Of a stretch of DNA of 5,542 nt, positions 1 to 4,376 are shown piece after piece. A program made the position numbers and the translations under genes. The notes under the pieces were generated by a model. It was not told the DNA's origin, did no database searches, and worked only from the letters and a program-made list of their open reading frames with translations. Every line of letters starts with the position of its first letter. The stretch's first letter is position 1. The stretch lies in NCBI GenBank assembly GCA_034420775.1, contig DAOUKZ010000221.1, positions 1-5,542 of the forward strand, written 5' to 3'. Origin of the DNA: DAOUKH01 sp034420775 (GTDB lineage Bacteria > Chloroflexota > Dehalococcoidia > SHYB01).

Positions 1-240
1 CATGCGCGCCACGCGTCCGTCCTTGTCCCAGCCCGCCGCGATACCGACCGGAGCGGAGAAGCGGAGGTCTCGCCACTCGAAGCCGAGGCCCTCGGAATCC
101 CCTCCGCCGATGCGTTCTACAAGGGAGGCGCCGAAGGGAGCGCGTTGGAGGGACGCCAGGAGGGAGAGCGTGAGACCGTGGGCCCGCTCGGGTTCGAGGC
201 GGGCGAGAAAGGGCCAGAGGAGGCGCCGGTAGAGGCTCAT
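1..240 (-). CDS. pyrD: Dihydroorotate dehydrogenase (quinone), N-terminal part, runs off left edge
   Basis: Class 2 dihydroorotate dehydrogenases oxidise dihydroorotate to orotate in pyrimidine synthesis and pass electrons from FMN to membrane quinone. Only the first 80 codons are in the window; the frame is open to base 1. The protein begins MSLYRRLLWPFLARLEPERA, the typical class 2 opening (short helical N-terminus with LxPERAH, the membrane/quinone-tunnel region). It then has GLEWRDLRF-like residues (here GFEWRDLRF, about 57-65) and SAPVGIAAGWDKDGR at about 66-80, matching the family's NPVGLAAGxDKNG FMN-site motif. The ATG at 240 is preceded by GGAG (248-251) with 7-nt spacing. The gene lies 48 bp after the small HTH gene on the same strand. 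What is seen is the motif and the start; the class 2 assignment rests on the N-terminal extension. The catalytic Ser region is outside the window. Confidence 0.9.
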   Translation of the reverse strand, partial: MSLYRRLLWPFLARLEPERAHGLTLSLLASLQRAPFGASLVERIGGGDSEGLGFEWRDLRFSAPVGIAAGWDKDGRVARM

Positions 241-247
241 ACCGCGG

Positions 248-257
248 CTCCATTATA
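248..257 (-). promoter_or_regulatory. pyrD ribosome binding site and overlapping TATAAT -10-like box
   Basis: On the minus strand a perfect TATAAT (252-257) overlaps the GGAG Shine-Dalgarno (248-251) just before the pyrD ATG at 240. If TATAAT is a real -10 box, transcription would begin near 245 and give a message with only about 5 nt of leader and no SD. If GGAG is used, the message must start further upstream, for example in the preceding genes. I see no good -35 hexamer 16-18 bp upstream. A 10-bp palindrome GGCCGCGGCC (259-268) abuts it. The RBS is well supported; the promoter is doubtful. Confidence 0.35.
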
Positions 258-288
258 TGGCCGCGGCCGGGTGCAGGCGCCGGACCGG

Positions 289-579
289 CTAGACGGCGAC
301 CGCGTGCGGGGCCGGGTCGCGCCGGAGGATGCGGTGGATCGTCCGGGTGCTCAGCCCGAAGCGGTCGGCGAGCTGCGGGACGGCGAGCGATTCGCCCAGA
401 CGGGCCTCAAGGATCTCCACGTCGCGGCGCCGGCGCTCCTCGCGCTGGATCCAGCCGGGATCGTCATAGCGGCACCGCGGCAGGGGGCAAGAGAGACATG
501 AGGGGTAGAGATCGCAGCCGTTGTCGTCATAGCTGGTGAATTCGGGGAGTCGGTCGAGGACGGGCTCGTTCTTTCGCAT
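289..579 (-). CDS. Small protein with a four-cysteine cluster and a C-terminal helix-turn-helix
   Basis: A 96-aa protein of unknown target. Cysteines at 22, 28, 31 and 36 form C-x5-C-x2-C-x4-C (local sequence CDLYPSCLSCPLPRC), a plausible Zn or Fe-S site. A charged linker follows (about 45-62), then a helix-turn-helix at about 66-87 (LAVPQLADRFGLSTRTIHRI), the kind found in small DNA-binding regulators. I recall similar short Cys-rich HTH proteins in Chloroflexota genomes, without a known function. I chose the ATG at 579 because GGAGG lies 9 nt before it. An in-frame ATG at 609 would add 10 residues but has no SD. The gene starts 83 bp after the RNase H-like gene on the same strand and is followed by pyrD 48 bp on. 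Inference: a DNA-binding protein that may be redox- or metal-sensing. Coding status is well supported, function is not. Confidence 0.75.
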   Translation of the reverse strand: MRKNEPVLDRLPEFTSYDDNGCDLYPSCLSCPLPRCRYDDPGWIQREERRRRDVEILEARLGESLAVPQLADRFGLSTRTIHRILRRDPAPHAVAV

Positions 580-662
580 CGACGGTAACCTCCGCTGCTT
601 CCCATTCATCCGTGTTTGCGTATGTTTCTTGTGTTTCGCTCAGCTAAGGTTTCTTCTGAAAG
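580..662 (-). promoter_or_regulatory. AT-richer spacer before the small HTH gene, possible promoter
   Basis: This 83-bp gap is clearly poorer in GC than its surroundings. On the minus strand it carries three AAACA words (plus-strand TGTTT starting at 613, 623 and 632), spaced 9-10 bp, roughly one helical turn. A weak promoter pair can be drawn (TTAGCT, 17 bp, CATACG) but matches the consensus poorly. Near its end lies the GGAGG ribosome binding site of the HTH gene. It may hold a separate promoter or a binding site, or the HTH gene may simply be read from the upstream gene. Confidence 0.25.
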
Positions 663-1349
663 TTATGCGGCCCGCCGCACCGGAGGCGCGATGCGCTCCG
701 CGGCCCGCAGGAGCAGGCCCAGACCCACGACGTAGGCGTCGTCTTGCGAGCCGTGGTCGAGGGTGAAGCGGCCACCGCCGGTTCGCGCCCGCGCTCCGAC
801 GACCTGCGCTTCGAAGTCGTGCCGTTCCTGGGAGTGGTCCTGCCGGTAGACATGGACGCCGCCGTTCGCCGCGGCGGTCCTGAGCGCCTCCGCCAGCCCG
901 TAACGTGCCTCCGGCCCGTCGATGACGGGTACGGCGAGGCATCCCCACGTCCGTTCGACCGCCGCGACCACGCCGGCAAGGGAGGTCCGCCCGTCGACGG
1001 GGGTGCGGGCATGGGCGACGACCAGGAGCGGGCCGCCGTCGCTGGGCAGCTCGCCGATGGTGACCGTCGCCGTCGTCGCTCCGCCGGGAGCGGACGGGCG
1101 GCTCACCACGATCGAAGCAGCGTAGCGCCTGCCGGGCTCGGGAGCGGACTGCCGCTCGTGATCACCCTGCATGTTGCGGCGCTGAGTCAGAGAGAAGAGC
1201 CGCCCGCTGCGGCCGCCCTCTTCGGGGAGCGGTCGCGGGCCGCGCGGCTCGTCCATGCGCCGCGCCGGAAGGCTCAGGACATCGGCGCCGAAGAGCGCCG
1301 GTTGAAGGGACTCGTCCCTTTGTTCTCGCCGCTGTGTCGTGACCGCCAT
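663..1349 (-). CDS. Orphan protein with a possible terminase-like RNase H-fold C-terminal domain
   Basis: A 228-aa protein that I do not recognise firmly. Residues 1-73 are polar, Arg/Pro-rich and probably disordered. From about 74 the pattern is alternating strands and helices: ASIVVSRPS, ATVTIGE, LLVVAHARTP, then GCLAVPVIDGPEARYGLAEA (137-156) and a C-terminal FEAQVVGARARTG...SQDDAYVVGLGLLLRAAERI (179-220). The last part resembles the HDDxxxAxALA ending of the large-terminase nuclease (RNase H fold), with Asp144 and Asp203/204 as possible acidic residues. The first expected Asp of that fold is not evident (strand ASIVVS), so the nuclease may be inactive or the resemblance false. The start is ATG 1349, with GGAGG 6 nt upstream; a GTG at 1364 is in frame but lacks an SD. 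Its promoter carries LexA-box-like sites, and the Cys4-HTH gene follows after 83 bp. Coding is likely; function is tentative. Confidence 0.6.
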   Translation of the reverse strand: MAVTTQRREQRDESLQPALFGADVLSLPARRMDEPRGPRPLPEEGGRSGRLFSLTQRRNMQGDHERQSAPEPGRRYAASIVVSRPSAPGGATTATVTIGELPSDGGPLLVVAHARTPVDGRTSLAGVVAAVERTWGCLAVPVIDGPEARYGLAEALRTAAANGGVHVYRQDHSQERHDFEAQVVGARARTGGGRFTLDHGSQDDAYVVGLGLLLRAAERIAPPVRRAA

Positions 1350-1383
1350 GCCGTGCCTCCGCACCGTGCGCGTTCCTGTAACG

Positions 1384-1461
1384 GAACGTGCGTTCTAAGT
1401 CTGTGAGGCCACGGTAGCACACGCGTTCTAAGCATGTCAAGCATTTTTGGAACGCAAGTTC
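1384..1461 (-). promoter_or_regulatory. Three GAAC-N4-GTTC operator sites at exact 33-bp spacing
   Basis: Read on the minus strand, the sites are GAACTTGCGTTC (1450-1461), GAACGCGTGTGC (1417-1428, one mismatch from the palindrome) and GAACGCACGTTC (1384-1395). Their centres are at 1455.5, 1422.5 and 1389.5, so both gaps are exactly 33 bp, about three helical turns, placing all three on one face of the DNA. Sites 1 and 2 share the 10-mer CTTAGAACGC. Site 3 lies upstream of the -35, site 2 inside the -35/-10 spacer and site 1 just after the predicted start of transcription. GAAC-N4-GTTC is the known LexA (DinR) box core of Bacillus and Actinobacteria. Inference: LexA or a phage-type repressor binds here and controls the downstream gene. 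Confidence 0.6.
1411..1440 (-). promoter_or_regulatory. Promoter of the RNase H-like gene
   Basis: On the minus strand a perfect TTGACA -35 box (1435-1440) is followed after 18 bp by TACCGT (1411-1416). This is a partial -10 match, strengthened by TG one base upstream (TGcTACCGT, an extended -10). Transcription should begin near 1404, leaving a leader of about 55 nt that contains the GGAGG before the ATG at 1349. The 18-bp spacer contains a GAAC-N4-GTGC half-palindrome, and similar palindromes flank the promoter on both sides, so repression by a dimeric protein is likely. Confidence 0.6.
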
Positions 1462-1502
1462 GTAATTGGTCTACCAACAGGTTGGGAGGAATGCAAATTG
1501 GC

Positions 1503-1525
1503 GCCGTTCGCATGGGTCGAACGGC
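1503..1525. repeat. Perfect 8-bp inverted repeat (hairpin)
   Basis: GCCGTTCG (1503-1510) and CGAACGGC (1518-1525) are perfect complements around a 7-nt loop. No T-run follows on either strand, so it is not a standard intrinsic terminator. It lies between the end of hflX and the operator region and could be a 3' end structure of the hflX message or a protein-binding site; each arm carries a GTTC/GAAC word. A smaller palindrome TTGGTCTACCAA (1466-1477) lies close by. No gene is supported in 1350-1705: it holds this hairpin, the operators and promoter, and the 44-bp repeats. Confidence 0.5.
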
Positions 1526-1541
1526 AGATTGGCGAGGGGTT

Positions 1542-1637
1542 GGATTTCCCATTGTGAAGGGGTTGGGATTTCCAACGCGGGGTTTGGAATTCCCATAGCG
1601 AAGGAGTTTGGATTTCCAAGGCGAGGGTTGGATTTCG
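1542..1637. repeat. Imperfect 44-bp tandem repeat, two copies plus a partial third
   Basis: Copy 1 is 1542-1585 and copy 2 is 1586-1629; by eye they differ at 8 of 44 positions. A third copy breaks off after GGATTTC (1630 on). Each copy contains two GGATTTCC-like cores, so the core recurs at 1542, 1566, 1586, 1610 and 1630 with alternating 24- and 20-bp steps. The cores are near-palindromes (GGAATTCC at 1586-1593, TTGGATTTCCAA at 1608-1619). The unit is AT-richer than its surroundings. 44 is not a multiple of three and no consistent reading frame is kept, so I read it as non-coding intergenic repeat DNA downstream of hflX. Confidence 0.7.
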
Positions 1638-1705
1638 AGCGGACCGGGGTTGCGGGAGCGCAAGGCTCTGGACGGCGCCGGCCTAGACCGGGTTGGCGGG
1701 CGAGG

Positions 1706-2884
1706 TCAGCCGATTTCGTAGACGCCGTCGGGCAGGGGCTCGTCGTCGACGCGCTGCTCGACGGCGGCGAGGAGCTTGCCGACCCCCCAGCCGTGGAGAG
1801 CGGAGGCAAGCACGACGCCCTCCTCCGGCGGCCCGGCGCCGTCGAAGAGGTCGGCGGCGGCCTCGTACATCTCGGCTTCGCTCCGCGCCTCGGGCAGGGC
1901 GAGGTCGGCCTTGTTCAGGACGAGCACGGTGGGCCGGTCGCCGAGGTCCAACGCTTCGAGTGTGCGCGTCACTACGTCGACCTGGCCGGCGGCGTTGGGG
2001 TGGGTCATGTCGACGACGTGGACGAGGACGTCGGCCTCGGCGATCTCCTCGAGGGTGGCGCGGAAGGCGGCGACGAGCGTCGTGGGGAGCTTGTTGATGA
2101 AGCCGACGGTGTCGCTGACGAGGAAAGGGCTGCCCGACGGAAGCCGGGCGCGGCGCGTCACCGGATCGAGGGTGGCGAAGAGCTGGTCGCGCACGCGCAC
2201 CTCGGCGCGCCCGATGTGGTTGAAGAGCGTGCTCTTGCCCGCGTTGGTATAGCCCACCATGGAGACGATGGGGATGCCTTGCTTCTTGCGTCGTTCCCGG
2301 TAGAGGGAACGACGGTTGCGCACCGCCTCGATCTCGCGCTTTAGCCGAGCGATGCGGCCGCGGACGAGGCGGCGGTCGGTCTCGATCTGCGTCTCGCCGG
2401 GGCCGCGGGTGCCGATGCCGCCGCCGAGCCGTTCGAGGTGCGACCACTGCCCCGCGAGCCGGGGCAGCAGGTACTCGTGCTGGGCAAGCTCGACCTGGAG
2501 CCGCCCCTCGCGGGTCTGGGCGCGCTTGGCGAAGATGTCGATGATGAGCGCGGTGCGGTCGATGACCTTCACCCGCGTCGCATCCTCGACGACGCGCTGC
2601 TGCGCCGGGGTGAGCTCGTCGTCGAGGATGACGACGTCGGCGTGGCGGTCGCGGGCCGCCTGCGCGACCTCTTCGAGCTTGCCGCGTCCGAGGTAGGTGT
2701 TGGCGCGCTTCTGGAGGCGCTGACCGAAGACGGCGACGACCTGGGCCCCGGCCGACCTGGCAAGCTCCCCAAGCTCGTCGAGGGAGTCGTCGAGCGACAG
2801 CACGGAGGCCTCGGACTGCACCGAGACTCCGGCGAGGACGGCCCGCTCGACCGGCGGGCGCGTTGGCGACGCGCGTTTGGCTAT
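1706..2884 (-). CDS. hflX: Ribosome-associated GTPase HflX
   Basis: HflX binds the 50S subunit and splits stalled or stressed 70S ribosomes using GTP. Counting from the proposed start (392 aa), the N-terminal HflX domain has VERAVLAGV (about 14-22) and LGRGKLEE (65-72). The family signature GGIGTRGPGETQIETDRR is at 155-172, followed by an Arg/Lys-rich helical linker. The GTPase domain has G1 GYTNAGKST (211-219), G2 FATLDP (236-241), G3 DTVGF (258-262), G4 NKAD (324-327) and G5 SAL (361-363). All GTPase motifs are intact. The first ordinary in-frame start is GTG 2821, but that would cut into the conserved VERAVLAGV segment. Upstream to the stop at 2911 there is no ATG, GTG, TTG or CTG in frame, yet ATA at 2884 has AGGAG 7 nt before it. 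The gene follows dapL by 28 bp, probably in one operon. Identity is certain, the start is not. Confidence 0.93.
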   Translation of the reverse strand: MAKRASPTRPPVERAVLAGVSVQSEASVLSLDDSLDELGELARSAGAQVVAVFGQRLQKRANTYLGRGKLEEVAQAARDRHADVVILDDELTPAQQRVVEDATRVKVIDRTALIIDIFAKRAQTREGRLQVELAQHEYLLPRLAGQWSHLERLGGGIGTRGPGETQIETDRRLVRGRIARLKREIEAVRNRRSLYRERRKKQGIPIVSMVGYTNAGKSTLFNHIGRAEVRVRDQLFATLDPVTRRARLPSGSPFLVSDTVGFINKLPTTLVAAFRATLEEIAEADVLVHVVDMTHPNAAGQVDVVTRTLEALDLGDRPTVLVLNKADLALPEARSEAEMYEAAADLFDGAGPPEEGVVLASALHGWGVGKLLAAVEQRVDDEPLPDGVYEIG

Positions 2885-2904
2885 ACCGCCGCTCCTTCTT
2901 CCAT
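2881..2904 (-). promoter_or_regulatory. hflX ribosome binding site, ATA start and overlapping 7-codon open frame
   Basis: On the minus strand AGAAGGAG (2892-2899) lies 7 nt before ATA (2882-2884), the only start-like codon in the hflX frame that keeps the conserved N-terminus. A tiny frame ATG...TAG (2904-2881, peptide MEEGAAV) covers the same SD, and its TAG overlaps the ATA by two bases. It begins 8 nt after the dapL stop. This could allow termination-reinitiation coupling. Alternatively, one base is miscalled, or a base is missing that would join MEEGAAV to hflX. Confidence 0.45.
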
Positions 2905-2912
2905 TCGGCTAA

Positions 2913-4070
2913 TCAGGCGAGCTCCGCGATGCGCCGCACGCCCTCGTCGAGCTGGTCGTCGGGCAGGGTGAGGGAGAGCCGGACGTAGCCCTCGCCGTAC
3001 TGGCCGTAGCCGCTCCCCGGGGTCACCACCACGGCGGCCTCCTCGATGAGCTTGGCGGCGTAGTCGGCGGAGGTGTAGCCCGCCGGGATCCGAGCCCAGA
3101 CGTAGAGGCTGGCCTGCGGAGGCACGACGGACATCCCGATCTTGGTGAGCGCCGCGACGAGCTTGTCGCGCCGCCGCTGGTAGACCGCCACGTTCTCGGC
3201 GACGCAGTCCTGCGAGCCGCGCAGCGCCTCGATCGCCATGAGTTGGACGGCCTGCGGAATGCCGGAATCGAGGTTCGACTTCACCCGCATCAGGGCGTTG
3301 ATGAGGCCCGCGTTGCCCACGGCCATCCCCACGCGCCAGCCGGTCATGTTGTAGCTCTTGGAGAGCGAGTGGAACTCGATGCCCACATCCATGGCGTCCT
3401 TCGCTTGAAGCAGGCTCACCGGACGGTAGCCGTCGTAGGCGATCTCGCTGTAGGGGGCGTCGTGGCAGACGGCGATGTCGTACTTCTTGGCGAAGGCGAC
3501 GAGGTCGTTGTAGAAGCCGATATCGGCCACCGCGCCGGTGGGATTGTTTGGGTAGTTAACCCAGATGACCTTGGCCTTGCGGGCGACGTCCTCGGGGATT
3601 GCGCCGAGGTCGGGCAGCCAGCCGTTCTCCTCCTCCAGCGGCAGCCAGTGCGTCTCGCCGCCGGCGAACATCGTCCCAATCGAGTAGACCGGGTAGGCGG
3701 GATCGGGCACGAGGGCGATATCGCCGGGGTCGATGAGGCAGAGCGCCATGTGGCCGATGCCCTCTTTGGCGCCGATCAGGGGCAGCACTTCCGTATCGCG
3801 GTCGAGGGTGACGCCGAAGCGCGACCCGTACCAGTCGGCGACGGCCTGGCGCAGCTCGGGCAGGCCCTCGGACTCGGGGTAGCGGTGGTTGGCGGGCACG
3901 TCGGACGCGGCGTGGAGGGTGTCGAGGATGCGCTCCGGCGTGGGCAGGTCGGGGTCGCCGATGGCGAAGGTGATGACGTCGATGCCCTGGGCGCGCTTCT
4001 CGTTGATCTTCTTGCTGATCTCGACGAAGAGGTAGGGCGGAAGCTGTTCGATGCGGTTGGCGAGCTTCAT
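2913..4070 (-). CDS. dapL: LL-diaminopimelate aminotransferase-type class I/II PLP aminotransferase
   Basis: A 385-aa cytoplasmic aminotransferase of fold type I. DapL converts tetrahydrodipicolinate plus glutamate directly to LL-diaminopimelate, a one-step route to lysine and peptidoglycan precursor. Seen here: N-terminal ANRIEQLPPYLFVEI and FAIGDPDLPTP (35-45), the substrate loop typical of DapL-like proteins; RYPESEGLPELRQA (63-76); GAKEGI (100-105) for phosphate contact; YPNNPTG (173-179); CHDAPYSEI with Asp204 contacting the PLP ring nitrogen and Tyr207; SLSKSYNMTGWRVG with Lys238 as the Schiff-base lysine; and VRLSL with Arg364 for the substrate carboxylate. The length is close to the family's usual 380-410. 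ATG 4070 has GGAG 5 nt upstream, and a good promoter lies at 4130-4158. hflX follows after 28 bp. Related transaminases of other amino acids share these motifs, so exact substrate is inferred; the fold is certain. Confidence 0.88.
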   Translation of the reverse strand: MKLANRIEQLPPYLFVEISKKINEKRAQGIDVITFAIGDPDLPTPERILDTLHAASDVPANHRYPESEGLPELRQAVADWYGSRFGVTLDRDTEVLPLIGAKEGIGHMALCLIDPGDIALVPDPAYPVYSIGTMFAGGETHWLPLEEENGWLPDLGAIPEDVARKAKVIWVNYPNNPTGAVADIGFYNDLVAFAKKYDIAVCHDAPYSEIAYDGYRPVSLLQAKDAMDVGIEFHSLSKSYNMTGWRVGMAVGNAGLINALMRVKSNLDSGIPQAVQLMAIEALRGSQDCVAENVAVYQRRRDKLVAALTKIGMSVVPPQASLYVWARIPAGYTSADYAAKLIEEAAVVVTPGSGYGQYGEGYVRLSLTLPDDQLDEGVRRIAELA

Positions 4071-4129
4071 TGATTCTCCAAAGGGGGGATGTTCACGCGC
4101 GGCTCCGACGACCCGCCGCGCCGCGCTCC

Positions 4130-4158
4130 ATGATAGCCCAACGGGTTGGGCGGGTGAA
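4130..4158 (-). promoter_or_regulatory. Promoter of dapL (-hflX)
   Basis: On the minus strand TTCACC (4153-4158, 4 of 6 bases of TTGACA) is separated by exactly 17 bp from TATCAT (4130-4135, 5 of 6 bases of TATAAT). The start of transcription should be near 4123, giving a leader of about 50 nt before the dapL ATG at 4070. This is the best promoter in the gap between the surface-protein gene and dapL and probably serves dapL and hflX together. Confidence 0.6.
4136..4151. promoter_or_regulatory. Inverted repeat within the dapL promoter spacer (possible operator)
   Basis: GCCCAA (4136-4141) and TTGGGC (4146-4151) are perfect 6-bp arms around CGGG. The 16-bp repeat fits between the -35 and -10 boxes, leaving only one spare spacer base. 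A dimeric repressor, or an activator that changes the spacer's twist, would be well placed here. The regulator is not identifiable from the window. Confidence 0.4.
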
Positions 4159-4200
4159 GGGAGGGGGGCCCGTAGCGGCGATTCGCCCGTCCTTGGGGCA

Positions 4201-4316
4201 GGGCATTGCCCTAACCCTCCCCCGGAAGGGGGAGCACCTTAAGCCTCTCTCCCTCTGGGAGAGACTGAGAGAGGGTCGGGGTGGGGCGGTCTTCCCTCTT
4301 CTCCTCCCGGGAGAAG
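4201..4316. repeat. Cluster of four intergenic inverted repeats
   Basis: Within the gene-free stretch 4071-4376 four hairpins stand in a row. They are GGGCA/TGCCC (4201-4211), CTCCCCC/GGGGGAG with a GGAA loop (4217-4234), TCTCTCCC/GGGAGAGA with a 3-nt loop (4246-4264) and CTTCTC...GAGAAG around CCCGGG (4298-4316). The pyrimidine/purine-biased words resemble the short CTCTCCC...GGGAGAGG palindromic elements dispersed between genes in many GC-rich bacteria. They could also form the 3' end structure of the surface-protein message. No coding frame is supported here. Confidence 0.55.
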
Positions 4317-4342
4317 ATTGAGATGAGCGCCTGCTCGTCGTC

Positions 4343-4360
4343 GGCGACGGAGCCGTCGCC
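4343..4360 (-). terminator. GC palindrome after the surface-protein gene, possible terminator hairpin
   Basis: GGCGACGG (4343-4350) and CCGTCGCC (4353-4360) pair perfectly; as RNA it would form a 7-bp stem with a 4-nt loop, and pairing continues outward with mismatches. It begins 16 bp after the stop codon of the surface-protein gene. There is no U-run after it, so it would be a non-canonical terminator or a stabilising 3' hairpin at best. Confidence 0.3.
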
Positions 4361-4376
4361 GTCGTCAGTGTGGTGC

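Noticed and set aside
145..501. A 118-codon plus-strand frame over the left end
   Set aside because: It is antisense to both pyrD and the Cys4-HTH gene, which have recognisable motifs and ribosome binding sites.
744..1406. A 220-codon plus-strand frame opposite the RNase H-like gene
   Set aside because: The minus-strand gene has a GGAGG-ATG start and a TTGACA promoter; the plus-strand frame has neither that I can see and no motif.
1542..1637. CRISPR array
   Set aside because: The repeat units abut directly, with no unique spacers of even length, and no cas gene is present.
1274..1663. Minus-strand open frames of 129 and 60 codons through the repeat and operator region (including 1437-1619)
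   Set aside because: The products (rich in N, P, K, W) come from the 44-bp repeats, whose length is not a multiple of three, and the frames run through the promoter and into the downstream gene.
1466..2344. A 292-codon open frame on the plus strand
   Set aside because: It is antisense to hflX, whose GTPase motifs are all intact; long mirror frames are expected in GC-rich codon usage, and this product shows no recognisable motif.
3243..4073. A 276-codon open frame on the plus strand
   Set aside because: It lies wholly opposite dapL, which has all PLP-enzyme motifs; the product is a mirror of dapL codons without a domain.
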